Source of the DNA: CAYZDV01 sp964477275
GTDB taxonomy: Bacteria > Acidobacteriota > Aminicenantia > Aminicenantales > Aminicenantaceae
Direction of reading: 5' to 3'
DNA: 22,269 nt
Assembly: GCA_964477275.1 (NCBI GenBank)
Contig: CAYZDV010000019.1
Location: 1-22,269 of the forward strand
Each line of letters starts with the position of its first letter. The stretch's first letter is position 1. A program made the position numbers and the translations under genes. Positions 7,280-15,253 of this stretch are shown one piece after another. The notes beneath the pieces were generated by a model, which was not told the origin of the DNA, did no database searches, and saw only the letters and a program-made list of their open reading frames with translations.

Positions 7280-7927
7280 ATGAAGAAAAAGACTTCTGTC
7301 GACTGGAGACTCTGCGTCATCGTCGATGCAGATGCTGCCGGAGGGCGCCGTCTTCTCTCTCTTGTCGAAGAAGTCAGCCGGGCCGGCGCGACCATGGTCC
7401 AGTTGCGCGCCAAGAACCTCGAGACGCACGATTTCCTGGAAATCGCTCTAAAGGCTGCCCGGCTCCTCAGGCCTCAACATATTCCCTTCATCATCAACGA
7501 CCGGATAGACATCGCCGTCGCCAGTCAGGCCGATGGAGTTCACCTGGGCCAGGAGGACCTTGCTCTTCCCTACGCGCGGAAAATAGTGGGAAGAGAATTT
7601 CTCGTCGGCATCTCGGTCAACACGGTCGAGGAAGCCCTCGATGCTGAAAAAGGAGGCGCTGACTACATCGGAGTGGGTCCCGTCTTTCTCAGCCCATCCA
7701 AGAAAGACCTGAAGCCGGTCCTGGGCCTCAGCGGTCTCCAGGCTATCCGGGAAAAAGTCAGGATTCCTGTGCTGGCCATCGGAGGGATAAACGCCGCAAA
7801 CGCCGGAGAAGTCATGGCCTCGGGAGCGGATGGGGTGGCTGTCATCTCGGCCGTTCTGGGAGCCAGAGATGTCGGGAAGGCAACGAAAGAATTGCTGAGC
7901 ATTGTTTCTGGATACCGTTCAGGCTAA
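7280..7927 (+). CDS. thiE: thiamine-phosphate synthase
   Basis: Joins HMP pyrophosphate and thiazole phosphate to make thiamine phosphate. It is a TIM barrel of 215 residues, a normal length. The motifs are VQLRAKN near residue 41, FIINDRIDIA and DGVHLGQEDL (diphosphate and metal binding), then YIGVGPVF and LAIGGINAAN (phosphate binding). The ATG has only a weak AGGG close in front, and an out-of-frame ATG lies just upstream. It stands alone, with no other thi genes nearby, and I see no TPP riboswitch in its leader, which holds the palindromic element instead. Its last four bases overlap the end of the convergent tsaE. Confidence 0.92.
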   Translation: MKKKTSVDWRLCVIVDADAAGGRRLLSLVEEVSRAGATMVQLRAKNLETHDFLEIALKAARLLRPQHIPFIINDRIDIAVASQADGVHLGQEDLALPYARKIVGREFLVGISVNTVEEALDAEKGGADYIGVGPVFLSPSKKDLKPVLGLSGLQAIREKVRIPVLAIGGINAANAGEVMASGADGVAVISAVLGARDVGKATKELLSIVSGYRSG

Positions 7928-8358
7928 TAACGGATGGTGATTTTTCTCCGCTCGTTCTCCTCGATTTCGAGGGTCACCAGAATGACATTTAGGTCAAAAG
8001 GGAATTTCTCCGCCCATTCGACGATGACCACTCCCTGGCCGAGATAGTCTTCCCAGCCCAGGTCCAGGATTTCCGATTCTTTCTCCAGTCGATAGAGGTC
8101 AACGTGAAAGATGGGATATCTGGCCTGGTAGATGTTGACCAAAGTGAAAGAGGGGCTGCAGACCTCGTGGACGGTCCTGAGCCCCAGGCCGGCGGCCAGA
8201 CCTTTGGCAAAAACCGTCTTCCCCGCTCCCAGCTCTCCCCGCAGGAGCACGACTTCCTGGCCCTTGAAACCCCGGCCGAGCTTCCTGGCTAAAAGGAACG
8301 TCTCCTGTTCGGAGCGGGCAAGGAATTCCTCTTTTCTCCGGCCGCCGTCGCTCTCCAT
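7924..8358 (-). CDS. tsaE: tRNA t6A synthesis ATPase TsaE
   Basis: Small P-loop ATPase that works with TsaB and TsaD to form N6-threonylcarbamoyladenosine in tRNAs reading ANN codons. The 144 residues fit the family. The Walker A is GELGAGKT (41-48). The motifs SPSFTLVN and HVDLYRLE follow, with VVIVEWAEKFP toward the end. It begins three bases after the nnr stop, with an AAGG site just in front, so it is very likely translated from the nnr transcript. The nnr-tsaE order is common in bacteria, often followed by tsaB. Here tsaB is absent and the convergent thiE follows. Confidence 0.92.
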   Translation of the reverse strand: MESDGGRRKEEFLARSEQETFLLARKLGRGFKGQEVVLLRGELGAGKTVFAKGLAAGLGLRTVHEVCSPSFTLVNIYQARYPIFHVDLYRLEKESEILDLGWEDYLGQGVVIVEWAEKFPFDLNVILVTLEIEENERRKITIRY

Positions 8359-8361
8359 CCT

Positions 8362-9921
8362 TCATCCATCCGCGGACGAAATCGAACGAACAGCCTGAGG
8401 CAGGCAGCGGATTATATCGCCAGCGGTCATCGGCTTCTCTCCGAGCCTGGCCGCAGCCAGGTCTCCGCTGAGCCCGTGGACATAGACAGCAGCCAGGACC
8501 GCATCCAGCAGGTTCTCTTCCTGGATGATCATCGAGGCGATCATCCCGCTCAGCACATCTCCTGAACCGGCACTGGCCATGCCCGGGTTTCCGGTGGGAT
8601 TCACGTAAACCCTTCCGTCAGGAGAAGCGGTCAACGTCCTGTAGCCCTTGAGCACGAGATAGACGCTGTATTTCTCGGCAAAACGCGGCACCAGCTCCAG
8701 CTTTCTCTCCACCACCTCCTTTGTGGAAAGGCCGAGGAGCCGGGCAAACTCGCCGGGATGGGGAGTGAGCACCGCTGGCATGGTCAGGGTCTCCAGCAAC
8801 TCCACGCGCGAAGCCAGGATGTTGAGGCCATCGGCATCGATGACCGCCGGCAGCTTGAGCCTCGGCAGCAGAGAACAAATTAGCTCGGCTGTCGATGGAT
8901 GGGTGGAGATGCCCGGCCCGATGAGGATGGCATCCTTGTCTTCGAGAAGAGTTAGGATGGAGGATAACGCGTCACGGGAAAGAGTTTTTTCCCGGGTCTC
9001 TCTCAGAGGTTCGGTCATCAGCTCCATCATCGAGCGGGCGACGATGGGAAGGCAGCTCGCTGGAGTTCCCACCGTGACCAGGCCGGCGCCCATCCGCAGC
9101 GCCGCCTTCCCGGCCATGACTGCGGCTCCTGTTTTCCCCAGCGAGCCGGAAATAACGAAGAGATGGCCGTAGGTCCCTTTATGGGCGTCTCTTTTCCGTT
9201 TTCCGAAATAGGGCTGGACGGTTTTCTTTTCCACCAGTTCCAGCTTGAGGTGGCTCTGGTCGAAGAGAAAGGGCGGAATGCTGATATCGGCCACCACAAG
9301 ATCGCCGATCCACTCCTCGGCCGGAGGAAAGACATGGGCGATTTTGGGCGCGGCCAGAGCCACGGTCAGGTCAGCCCTGACGCACGGCCCGATGAGCTGA
9401 TAGGTGTCCGAGGAGAGGCCGGAGGGAATATCCACCGCCACCTTGAACGCCCTGGTGCGGTTGATATCTTCGATGACACGCTGAAAAAGCCCGCCGGCTG
9501 GCTTCTCCAGGCCGGTCCCGAAAATCGCATCCACCAGGAGAGCGGCCCCGGTGACTTTTTTCTTCTCCAGACCCCAGTCCCTCTCCGATTTCACCTCTCT
9601 GATTTTGACTCCCATCCTCTCCGCGATATTCAGGTTCACCGCCGCATCGCCCCTGACTTCTTTCTTTGAAGCCAGGAGAAGCACCTCCGGGTCGCCACCC
9701 TGGATAAAGAGATGGCGGGCAACGACCAGCCCGTCGCCGCCGTTATTTCCCTTTCCGGCCACAATGACCATCTTCTCCCTGTTCACCCGGGGAAACCTTT
9801 CCAGGATATTTTTCACAACCTGGAGACCGGCGTTTTCCATCAGGATCGGACCCAAAATTCCGATCTCCTCGATGGCTTTCCTGTCAATCTCTTTCATCTG
9901 GGCTGAGGTCAGGATTTTCAT
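8362..9921 (-). CDS. nnr: bifunctional NAD(P)H-hydrate epimerase / ADP- or ATP-dependent dehydratase
   Basis: Repairs NADH and NADPH that have been damaged by hydration. The N-terminal epimerase (YjeF_N, residues 1 to about 215) shows VAGKGNNGGDGLVVARHL and DAIFGTGL. The C-terminal dehydratase (YjeF/NnrD, about 235-515) shows MAGKAALRMGAGLV, VLTPHPGEFARLLG, VLKGY and GNPGMASAGSGDVLSG. The last stretch contains the catalytic Asp loop. At 519 residues it is a full fused enzyme. An AAGGAG site stands before the ATG at 9921. It is the first gene of the nnr-tsaE pair. Confidence 0.93.
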   Translation of the reverse strand: MKILTSAQMKEIDRKAIEEIGILGPILMENAGLQVVKNILERFPRVNREKMVIVAGKGNNGGDGLVVARHLFIQGGDPEVLLLASKKEVRGDAAVNLNIAERMGVKIREVKSERDWGLEKKKVTGAALLVDAIFGTGLEKPAGGLFQRVIEDINRTRAFKVAVDIPSGLSSDTYQLIGPCVRADLTVALAAPKIAHVFPPAEEWIGDLVVADISIPPFLFDQSHLKLELVEKKTVQPYFGKRKRDAHKGTYGHLFVISGSLGKTGAAVMAGKAALRMGAGLVTVGTPASCLPIVARSMMELMTEPLRETREKTLSRDALSSILTLLEDKDAILIGPGISTHPSTAELICSLLPRLKLPAVIDADGLNILASRVELLETLTMPAVLTPHPGEFARLLGLSTKEVVERKLELVPRFAEKYSVYLVLKGYRTLTASPDGRVYVNPTGNPGMASAGSGDVLSGMIASMIIQEENLLDAVLAAVYVHGLSGDLAAARLGEKPMTAGDIIRCLPQAVRSISSADG

Positions 9922-10055
9922 GGCCGCTCCTTCCCCTTCCGGGTTCCAGTATTATCTGGAGAATTTTACCATAAAATCCCGACCCAGTCCCGAATTTCGC
10001 CAGCACTGCTGCGGGCGAATCATCCCGGGATCTCCCGGCCAGGCTTCTCCATTCA

Positions 10056-10084
10056 TTGATTTAAAACGGCGATTGTGTTAATAA
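10056..10084 (+). promoter_or_regulatory. possible promoter of the gap-pgk-tpiA-secG cluster
   Basis: TTGATT (10056-10061), 17 bases, TAATAA (10079-10084) preceded by TGT. The -10 is a weak match (three of six), but position and spacing fit and no better candidate is visible in the 203-base gap. Confidence 0.35.
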
Positions 10085-10124
10085 AGTGAGTTACGATTAC
10101 CAGCAACACAACAGGAGGTTCAAT

Positions 10125-11126
10125 ATGACTTACAAGGTCGGAATCAACGGATTCGGGCGAATCGGAAGGAATTTTTTCCGTGTATCTTACAAGGAGCCCG
10201 GCTTTGACATCGTGGCTGTCAATGACCTGTTCGATGCCAAGGTCCTGGCTCACCTTCTCAAATACGACTCTGTCCTGGGGAAAATGGAGGCGGACGTCCA
10301 GGCCACCGGAGACACCATCATCGTCGACGGGAAAAAGATCAGGGTCCTGAGCGAAAAGGACCCGGCCGGCCTCCCCTGGAAAGAACTCGGAGTCACCCAC
10401 GTCGCTGAATGCACGGGCCTCTTCACAAAAAGGCCGGACGCTCTCAAGCACATCGAGAAAGGAGGCGCAGAAAAGGTCATCATTTCCGCGCCGGCCACAG
10501 ACCCTGACGTCACTCTCGTCCTCGGCGTCAACGAAGAGCTCTATGACCCGAAAGCGCACCACATCATCTCCAATGCTTCCTGCACCACCAATTGTATAGC
10601 TCCTGTGGCCAAGGTCCTTCACCAGGAATTTGGCATTGAGAAGGCCTTCATGACCACCATCCATGCCTACACCCTCGACCAGAGGCTGCTCGATGCCCCT
10701 CACAAAGACCTGCGCCGTGCCCGGGCAGCGGCGATCTCCCAGATTCCGACCACCACCGGCGCCGCCAGGATGGTGGGTCTGGTCATTCCCGAGCTCAAAG
10801 GAAAAATCGACGGCATCGCCATCCGTATTCCCACCGCGAACGTCTCTCTTGTCGACCTGGTGGCTCTTCTCAAGAGAAACGCCAGCGCCGAGGAAGCGAA
10901 CGCCGCGTTCAAGAAGGCTTCGGAAGGAAAGCTGAAGGGAATCCTCCGCTATACGGAAGAACCCCTCGTGTCGGTGGATTTCATGGCCGACTCCCATTCC
11001 GCCATCGTCGATGCCGACTACACCCGCATCACAGATGGGAACCTGGTCAAGGTGCTCGCCTGGTATGATAACGAATGGGGCTACTCCTGCCGGCTGAGAG
11101 ACCTGATCAAGCACATCGCAGGGTAA
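10125..11126 (+). CDS. gap: glyceraldehyde-3-phosphate dehydrogenase, type I
   Basis: Oxidises and phosphorylates glyceraldehyde 3-phosphate with NAD+ in glycolysis. The Rossmann start is VGINGFGRIGRNFFR, followed by VNDLF near residue 32, a pattern usual in NAD-preferring enzymes. The catalytic Cys is C153 in SNASCTTNCIAP, and the C-terminal WYDNEWGYSCR is complete. The length is 333 residues. The ATG at 10125 has a perfect AGGAGG site. An in-frame ATG at 10086 would add 13 residues that contain this ribosome site, so it is rejected. pgk starts six bases after the stop. First gene of a glycolytic operon. Confidence 0.96.
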   Translation: MTYKVGINGFGRIGRNFFRVSYKEPGFDIVAVNDLFDAKVLAHLLKYDSVLGKMEADVQATGDTIIVDGKKIRVLSEKDPAGLPWKELGVTHVAECTGLFTKRPDALKHIEKGGAEKVIISAPATDPDVTLVLGVNEELYDPKAHHIISNASCTTNCIAPVAKVLHQEFGIEKAFMTTIHAYTLDQRLLDAPHKDLRRARAAAISQIPTTTGAARMVGLVIPELKGKIDGIAIRIPTANVSLVDLVALLKRNASAEEANAAFKKASEGKLKGILRYTEEPLVSVDFMADSHSAIVDADYTRITDGNLVKVLAWYDNEWGYSCRLRDLIKHIAG

Positions 11127-11132
11127 GCAGCC

Positions 11133-12314
11133 ATGCTGACGCTCAAGGATCTGGATTTCAGGGGAAAACGCGTGTTTCTCCGGGTGGATTTCAACGTTCC
11201 CCTAAACGAGGAAGGGAATATCCGGGATGACACCCGCATCCAGGCCGCGCTTCCCACCATCCTCCACCTCCGCGAACAGAAGGCGAGAATCATCATCGCC
11301 TCCCACCTGGGACGGCCCAAGGGCAAGTTCGTTCCCGGGCTCAGCCTGAAGCCGGTGGCCAGAAGGCTTTCCGAGCTCATCTCCGGGGAGGTCCCCCTCG
11401 CTCCCGATGTGGTGGGAGAGGAAGTCCTGAACCTGAAGCGGCAGCTCGAGGAAGGCGATGTCCTTCTCCTGGAAAATGTCCGCTTCCGCGAAGAGGAGAC
11501 CCAGAATGACGAGGATTTTGCCCGCCAGCTGGCCGAGGACATCGATTACTATGTCAACGATGCCTTTGGTTCCTGCCACCGCGCTCACGCCTCGGTGGTG
11601 GCCATCACCCGGTATGTGAAAAAATCCGCCGCAGGCTTTCTTGTCCAGAAAGAAGTCGATTATCTGAGAAAAGTCATCGATAATCCCGAGAAGCCTTTCG
11701 CGGCCATCCTGGGAGGAGCCAAGGTCTCGGATAAAATCCCGCTCATCGAGAGCCTTCTGGACAAGGCCGATGACCTGCTCATCGGCGGCGCCATGGCTTA
11801 CACGTTCTTCAAGGCCCAGGGCTTTGAGGTCGGCCGCTCGCTGGTGGAAGAGGACAAGCTGGAGCTGGCCGCAGAGATTCTTCGCAGAGCCGGGGACAGA
11901 AAGGCCCGTTTTGTGCTGCCTTCAGACCACACCATGGCCTCAGAAGCGACGCCCGAAGCCAAGGCCCTGACCGTGGATTCCTTTCCCCTTCCCTCTGACC
12001 TGATGGCCCTCGATATCGGGCCAGAGACAGCCGACGAGTATGCCAGAGTCATCTCCGGAACGAAAACGATTTTCTGGAACGGCCCCATGGGCGTTTTTGA
12101 AATCGACCAGTTTGCCCGCGGGACTCTCACTATCGCCCGGGCCGTGGCTGACTCCCCGGCCACCTCCATCGTCGGGGGGGGAGATTCGGCGGCCGCCATC
12201 TCCAGAGCCGGGGTGAGCGAGAAAATCACCCACATCTCGACCGGAGGCGGTGCTTCGCTCGAATTCATCGCCAACGGAACGCTTCCGGGGATAGAAGCCT
12301 TGGAGGAGAAGTGA
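11133..12314 (+). CDS. pgk: phosphoglycerate kinase
   Basis: Transfers phosphate from 1,3-bisphosphoglycerate to ADP. The 393 residues are full length. Visible motifs are VDFNVPL (substrate), SHLGRPKG, NDAFGSCHRAHAS, GGAKVSDKI, FWNGPMGVFE and GGGDSAAAIS. The nucleotide-site GGGASLEF follows near the end. It sits between gap and tpiA with gaps of six and one bases, so the three successive enzymes should be made from one message. The site in front of the ATG is weak, which suggests coupling to gap translation. Confidence 0.96.
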   Translation: MLTLKDLDFRGKRVFLRVDFNVPLNEEGNIRDDTRIQAALPTILHLREQKARIIIASHLGRPKGKFVPGLSLKPVARRLSELISGEVPLAPDVVGEEVLNLKRQLEEGDVLLLENVRFREEETQNDEDFARQLAEDIDYYVNDAFGSCHRAHASVVAITRYVKKSAAGFLVQKEVDYLRKVIDNPEKPFAAILGGAKVSDKIPLIESLLDKADDLLIGGAMAYTFFKAQGFEVGRSLVEEDKLELAAEILRRAGDRKARFVLPSDHTMASEATPEAKALTVDSFPLPSDLMALDIGPETADEYARVISGTKTIFWNGPMGVFEIDQFARGTLTIARAVADSPATSIVGGGDSAAAISRAGVSEKITHISTGGGASLEFIANGTLPGIEALEEK

Positions 12315-12315
12315 C

Positions 12316-13104
12316 ATGACATTCAATAACCGCAAGCCGTTCATTGCCGGAAACTGGAAAATGTTCAAGACCATTCCCGAGGCCGTGGAGACGGTGAAGG
12401 CGATCAAAGAAGCAAGCCACAGCCTGGCGGAGGCGGAACTGGTGGTCATCCCTCCTTTCACCGCGCTGAATGAGGCAAAGAAAATCCTCGCCAGCAGTTC
12501 GGTCAGGCTGGGCGCCCAGAACCTCTTCTGGGAAGAGAAAGGAGCCTTTACCGGCGAGGTCTCTCCGTTGATGCTCAAAGATGCTGGCTGTGAGTTTGTC
12601 GTCATCGGGCACTCGGAGAGGCGGGAGCACTTCGGCGAGACCGACGAAACCGTCAACAAGAAGCTCAAGGCGGCACTCCGCCACCAGCTCATCCCCATTA
12701 TGTGCATCGGGGAGTCGCTGGAAGAGAGGGAGAAAGGAAAGACGATCGAAAAGGTGGAAGGACAGCTCAGGCAAGGTCTTGATGGAGTAGGAAAAGAGGA
12801 AATGAGCCGGCTGATCATCGCCTATGAGCCCATCTGGGCCATCGGCACTGGCAGGACCGCAACTCCGGCCCAGGCAGAGGAAGTCCACCGCTTCATCAGA
12901 GAGAAACTCGCGGAAAGCTATGGAAAGGAAACGGCTTCCTATGCTATAATCCTTTACGGCGGTTCGGTGAAGCCGGCCAACACCCGTGAGCTCATGATTG
13001 AAAAAAACATCAACGGAGCCCTGGTGGGAGGGGCTTCACTGGAAGCCGAATCGTTCCTCGAGATTGCCAGAGAGGCGATTAAGGCCTACAAGGAGAAAAC
13101 GTGA
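12316..13104 (+). CDS. tpiA: triosephosphate isomerase
   Basis: Interconverts dihydroxyacetone phosphate and glyceraldehyde 3-phosphate. The active-site residues are visible: N13 and K15 in AGNWKMF, H99 in VIGHSERR and E171 in AYEPIWAIGTG. YGGSVKPAN forms the phosphate loop. At 262 residues it is slightly longer than the usual 250. It begins one base after the pgk stop with a GGAGGAG site at the end of pgk. Its own stop overlaps the GTG start of secG. Confidence 0.96.
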   Translation: MTFNNRKPFIAGNWKMFKTIPEAVETVKAIKEASHSLAEAELVVIPPFTALNEAKKILASSSVRLGAQNLFWEEKGAFTGEVSPLMLKDAGCEFVVIGHSERREHFGETDETVNKKLKAALRHQLIPIMCIGESLEEREKGKTIEKVEGQLRQGLDGVGKEEMSRLIIAYEPIWAIGTGRTATPAQAEEVHRFIREKLAESYGKETASYAIILYGGSVKPANTRELMIEKNINGALVGGASLEAESFLEIAREAIKAYKEKT

Positions 13105-13466
13105 GCGGTTTATTGATTGCAATTCACATCATCGCCTGTTTCATTCTCATCGTGGCCGTCCTCATGCAGTCCGGCAAATCGGCGGACCTTGCGGGTGCTT
13201 TTGGTGGCGTCGGCAGCCAGACGGTTTTCGGACCCCGGGGCGCGGCCAGTGTTCTCCACAGGGTCACGACCATCTGTGCAGTGCTCTTCATGCTGACTTC
13301 GCTCGGAATGTGGATGTTCTCGGAAAAGGGCGCCAAATCCGCTCTTGTCAGGGAAGCGCCTGAAGTCACGGAAAAGACTCAACAGACCGAAGAGAAAAAA
13401 GCTCCGGCAGCAGAGCCGGAGCAGAAAACAGAGCAGCAAACAGCCGAGACAGAAAAAAAGGATTAG
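13101..13466 (+). CDS. secG: preprotein translocase subunit SecG
   Basis: Small inner-membrane partner of SecYE in protein export. It has two membrane segments (about residues 4-22 and 53-71) joined by the family loop VLMQSGKSADLAGAFGG and SQTVFGPRGAASVL. A long hydrophilic C-terminal tail rich in Glu, Lys, Gln and Ala follows (about 75-121), and such tails vary between species. The start is GTG, inside a GTGA overlap with the tpiA stop and behind AAGGAG, so translation is coupled. A leucine tRNA gene follows 49 bases later. Confidence 0.93.
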   Translation: MSGLLIAIHIIACFILIVAVLMQSGKSADLAGAFGGVGSQTVFGPRGAASVLHRVTTICAVLFMLTSLGMWMFSEKGAKSALVREAPEVTEKTQQTEEKKAPAAEPEQKTEQQTAETEKKD

Positions 13467-13515
13467 GCCAGCTCTTTCTGGTTTTTATGAAAAAATACGC
13501 TTTCCGGGCTCTGAT

Positions 13516-13603
13516 GCCGAAGTGGTGGAATTGGTAGACACGCTAGCTTGAGGGGCTAGTGAGCGATATTCCGCTCGTAGGGGTTCGAGTCCCCTCTTCG
13601 GCA
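13516..13603 (+). tRNA. tRNA-Leu (anticodon GAG)
   Basis: The acceptor stem GCCGAAG pairs with CTTCGGC, and the discriminator is A. The anticodon stem CTAGC/GCTAG closes the loop TTGAGGG, giving anticodon GAG (reads CUY). A long variable arm (GAGCG...CGCTC) marks the class II fold of leucine tRNA. The T arm is GGGG-TTCGAGT-CCCC. CCA is not encoded. It lies directly downstream of secG and is probably processed from the same transcript. Confidence 0.97.
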
Positions 13604-13654
13604 TTCCTTCTTCTCTCCGCATATCTCACGGCCGCGTTGCCGCTTACGGCAGCA

Positions 13655-13882
13655 GGGCTGCGTCAAAGTCCATAAAATAACATGCCCGCCTTCGTCGGCA
13701 CCTTTCCTGTCATTCCCACAACGCCTTTCTCTTAATGAATTTAAGCGAGGGGTTTGAATCCTGATGTCATTCCGGACCTGATCCGGAATCCAGAAACTAA
13801 AAAAAATTTCTGGATTCCTGCACCCGCCTTCCTTGGCACAAGCCCGCGCAGGAATGACAAAAAGAAGGCGTTGACGCAGTCC
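13655..13882. repeat. second nested palindromic element, between tRNA-Leu and a secreted-protein gene
   Basis: The inner unit is 13766-13858, with GTCATTCC at one end and GGAATGAC at the other. They enclose three hairpins: TTCCGGA/TCCGGAA, a perfect 12-bp stem GGAATCCAGAAA/TTTCTGGATTCC (13785-13796 and 13807-13818) and CCTGC/GCAGG. Outer arms: GGGCTGCGTCAA (13655-13666) against TTGACGCAGTCC (13871-13882, one mismatch), plus AACGCCTT near 13720 against a complement near 13865. A lone GTCATTCC half lies at 13709. The rest of the 397-base gap (13604-14000) contains no gene I can support. Confidence 0.7.
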
Positions 13883-13923
13883 TTTTGCGGCAGGAAAAAC
13901 AATAGCCAAAAAAGTGGATAAAA

Positions 13924-13932
13924 TGATATAAT
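13924..13932 (+). promoter_or_regulatory. extended -10 promoter of the CBM9-like gene
   Basis: TGATATAAT, a perfect extended -10, about 69 bases ahead of the ATG at 14001. No good -35 stands at 16-18 bases, which is normal for extended -10 promoters. Confidence 0.5.
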
Positions 13933-14000
13933 AGTGATGAATTTTTTGCGAATTTGGAATACAATGTTCACTTCAAGAACCCTGAAAAAAGGAGGGCAAC

Positions 14001-14870
14001 ATGCGTAAAAGACAAATATTCACGGTCTCGCTGCTCGTCCTGATGATGAGCGCCTTTTCTCTCTCCGGGTTCGGACATGCGCAGGCCACGGCCAGTGACT
14101 GGGCAGCCACGCCGCCAAAGATTGATGGTCTGGACAAAGACTGGGAAGGAGTCACCCTGATCCCACAGAAATACGGCGTCAACCTCGGCTTCCGGAATGA
14201 CGAAAATTACCTCTACATCCTCTTCCAGTTCACTGACCCCAAATACCTGACCACGGTCGAAGCCACGGGAATGACTGTTTTTTTCAACACCGAAGGCAAG
14301 AAGAAAAAGGACCACGGCATCAACTTCCGCAAAATGCGTCTCACCGCTGATCAGTTCATCGCCATGATGGAACAAAAGCAGGGACCGTTGCCTGAAAACC
14401 AGAAGGCCAACCTCCGGCTCAACCCCTTTTACTGGATGTTTCATTACGGAATCATCAGCAAGGATTCCAAGGAACTCCTTACTGCTGAGGAGCACGAAGA
14501 CATCATGCCCGCTGTTTTCCGGTCGCAGGTGCAGCAACAAACAGTCATCTATGAGTTTGCCGTTCCCCTGGAAAGGGCCACAGAGTTTGCCCCTGGTATC
14601 GGCACCCGGCCCGGAGAAGAAATCACCGTCGGCTTCGAGTGGGGAGGCTGGATCAGAGAGTTGAAAGAGGCGGTGGCCAGCGGAATGGGCGCTACTGGCG
14701 CCAGGGCGCGGGATCAGAGAGCATCCGATGATTTAAAAGGAGAAGGCGGGGACCCGAGTGACGTCAGGGGCATGAGCATGGGTGATGCTCCTGAACTTGC
14801 GGCAATGAGAAAAAAACAGCCCCCCAAATACACGTTCTGGGTCGACATCGAGCTGGCCGCCAAAGAGTAA
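14001..14870 (+). CDS. secreted CBM9-like domain protein of unknown function
   Basis: 289 residues with a clear signal peptide (residues 1 to about 28, with GHAQA near the cleavage point) and an AGGAGGG ribosome site. The mature part begins with a segment typical of CBM9/DOMON-like beta-sandwich domains: KIDGLDKDWEGVTLI followed by NLGFRNDENYLYILFQF and a DP turn. The middle (about 105-175) is charged and not recognised. The segment around residues 180-220 (VIYEFAVPLER, TVGFEWGGW) returns to the pattern of this sandwich fold. A Gly/Asp-rich linker near 235-265 precedes a short end (FWVDIELAAKE). Such proteins are exported to the periplasm or beyond. Ligand and role are unknown, and no enzyme motif is visible. 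It stands alone under its own promoter. Confidence 0.7.
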   Translation: MRKRQIFTVSLLVLMMSAFSLSGFGHAQATASDWAATPPKIDGLDKDWEGVTLIPQKYGVNLGFRNDENYLYILFQFTDPKYLTTVEATGMTVFFNTEGKKKKDHGINFRKMRLTADQFIAMMEQKQGPLPENQKANLRLNPFYWMFHYGIISKDSKELLTAEEHEDIMPAVFRSQVQQQTVIYEFAVPLERATEFAPGIGTRPGEEITVGFEWGGWIRELKEAVASGMGATGARARDQRASDDLKGEGGDPSDVRGMSMGDAPELAAMRKKQPPKYTFWVDIELAAKE

Positions 14871-14882
14871 AAGCGACGAACT

Positions 14883-15214
14883 TCATTTCTTTTTCTCCAA
14901 AGATTTAACGAGGTCCCGAATGACCTTCTGGTCAGGGTTGATCTCCAGCGACCTCTGCCAGATGCACAGAGCTTCCTTCTCATCCTTCAGCGTGTAGTGA
15001 CATTCTCCGAGCAAATTCAGGACTTTCTCTTTCTCCGCGCTTTTCTTGAGCCGAGAATTCCGCCGTTGAGGAAAAGGCCGGCGCCGAGGACAAACCCGAA
15101 ATTGTACCAGAATCCACTGTTGTGAACCTCATAGAAGCGGACATCCCTGGTGAAGACGATGGCCGCGTTCAAGCAGAACAGACTCGCACAATTGATGAAG
15201 CAATTGCAACGAAA
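14883..15214 (-). pseudogene. decayed TM-hairpin plus TPR protein remnant, frameshifted
   Basis: Two adjoining minus-strand frames read like one protein. The frame from 15214 to the stop at 15017-15019 encodes FINCASLFCLNAAIVF, a short polar turn, then FWYNFGFVLGAGLFLNGGIL. This is two membrane segments ending in a basic tail. A second frame takes over near 15050 and runs to the stop at 14883: LKKSAEKEKVLNLLGECHYT, then KEALCIWQRSLEINPD, a recognisable tetratricopeptide repeat. A one-base frameshift would join them. There is no start codon or ribosome site, and a stop at 15215-15217 cuts the upstream side. I infer the 3' remnant of a membrane-TPR protein gene. Confidence 0.55.
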
Positions 15215-15253
15215 TCAATTTGTCATGAGTTTACATAAAGGGAAGATGAAGAT

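Noticed and set aside
10053..11114. Long open frame (353 codons) antisense to gap
   Set aside because: It mirrors a highly conserved GAPDH gene. Its composition is that of a reverse-frame shadow, and no family, ribosome site or promoter supports it.
12952..12960. TGCTATAAT inside tpiA as an internal secG promoter
   Set aside because: It encodes the conserved stretch before YGGSV of TpiA, and no -35 stands at a fitting distance. Probably coincidence.
13580..13603. 3' end of tRNA-Leu as an integration (att) site for the following repeats
   Set aside because: No second copy of the tRNA end and no integrase are visible in the window.
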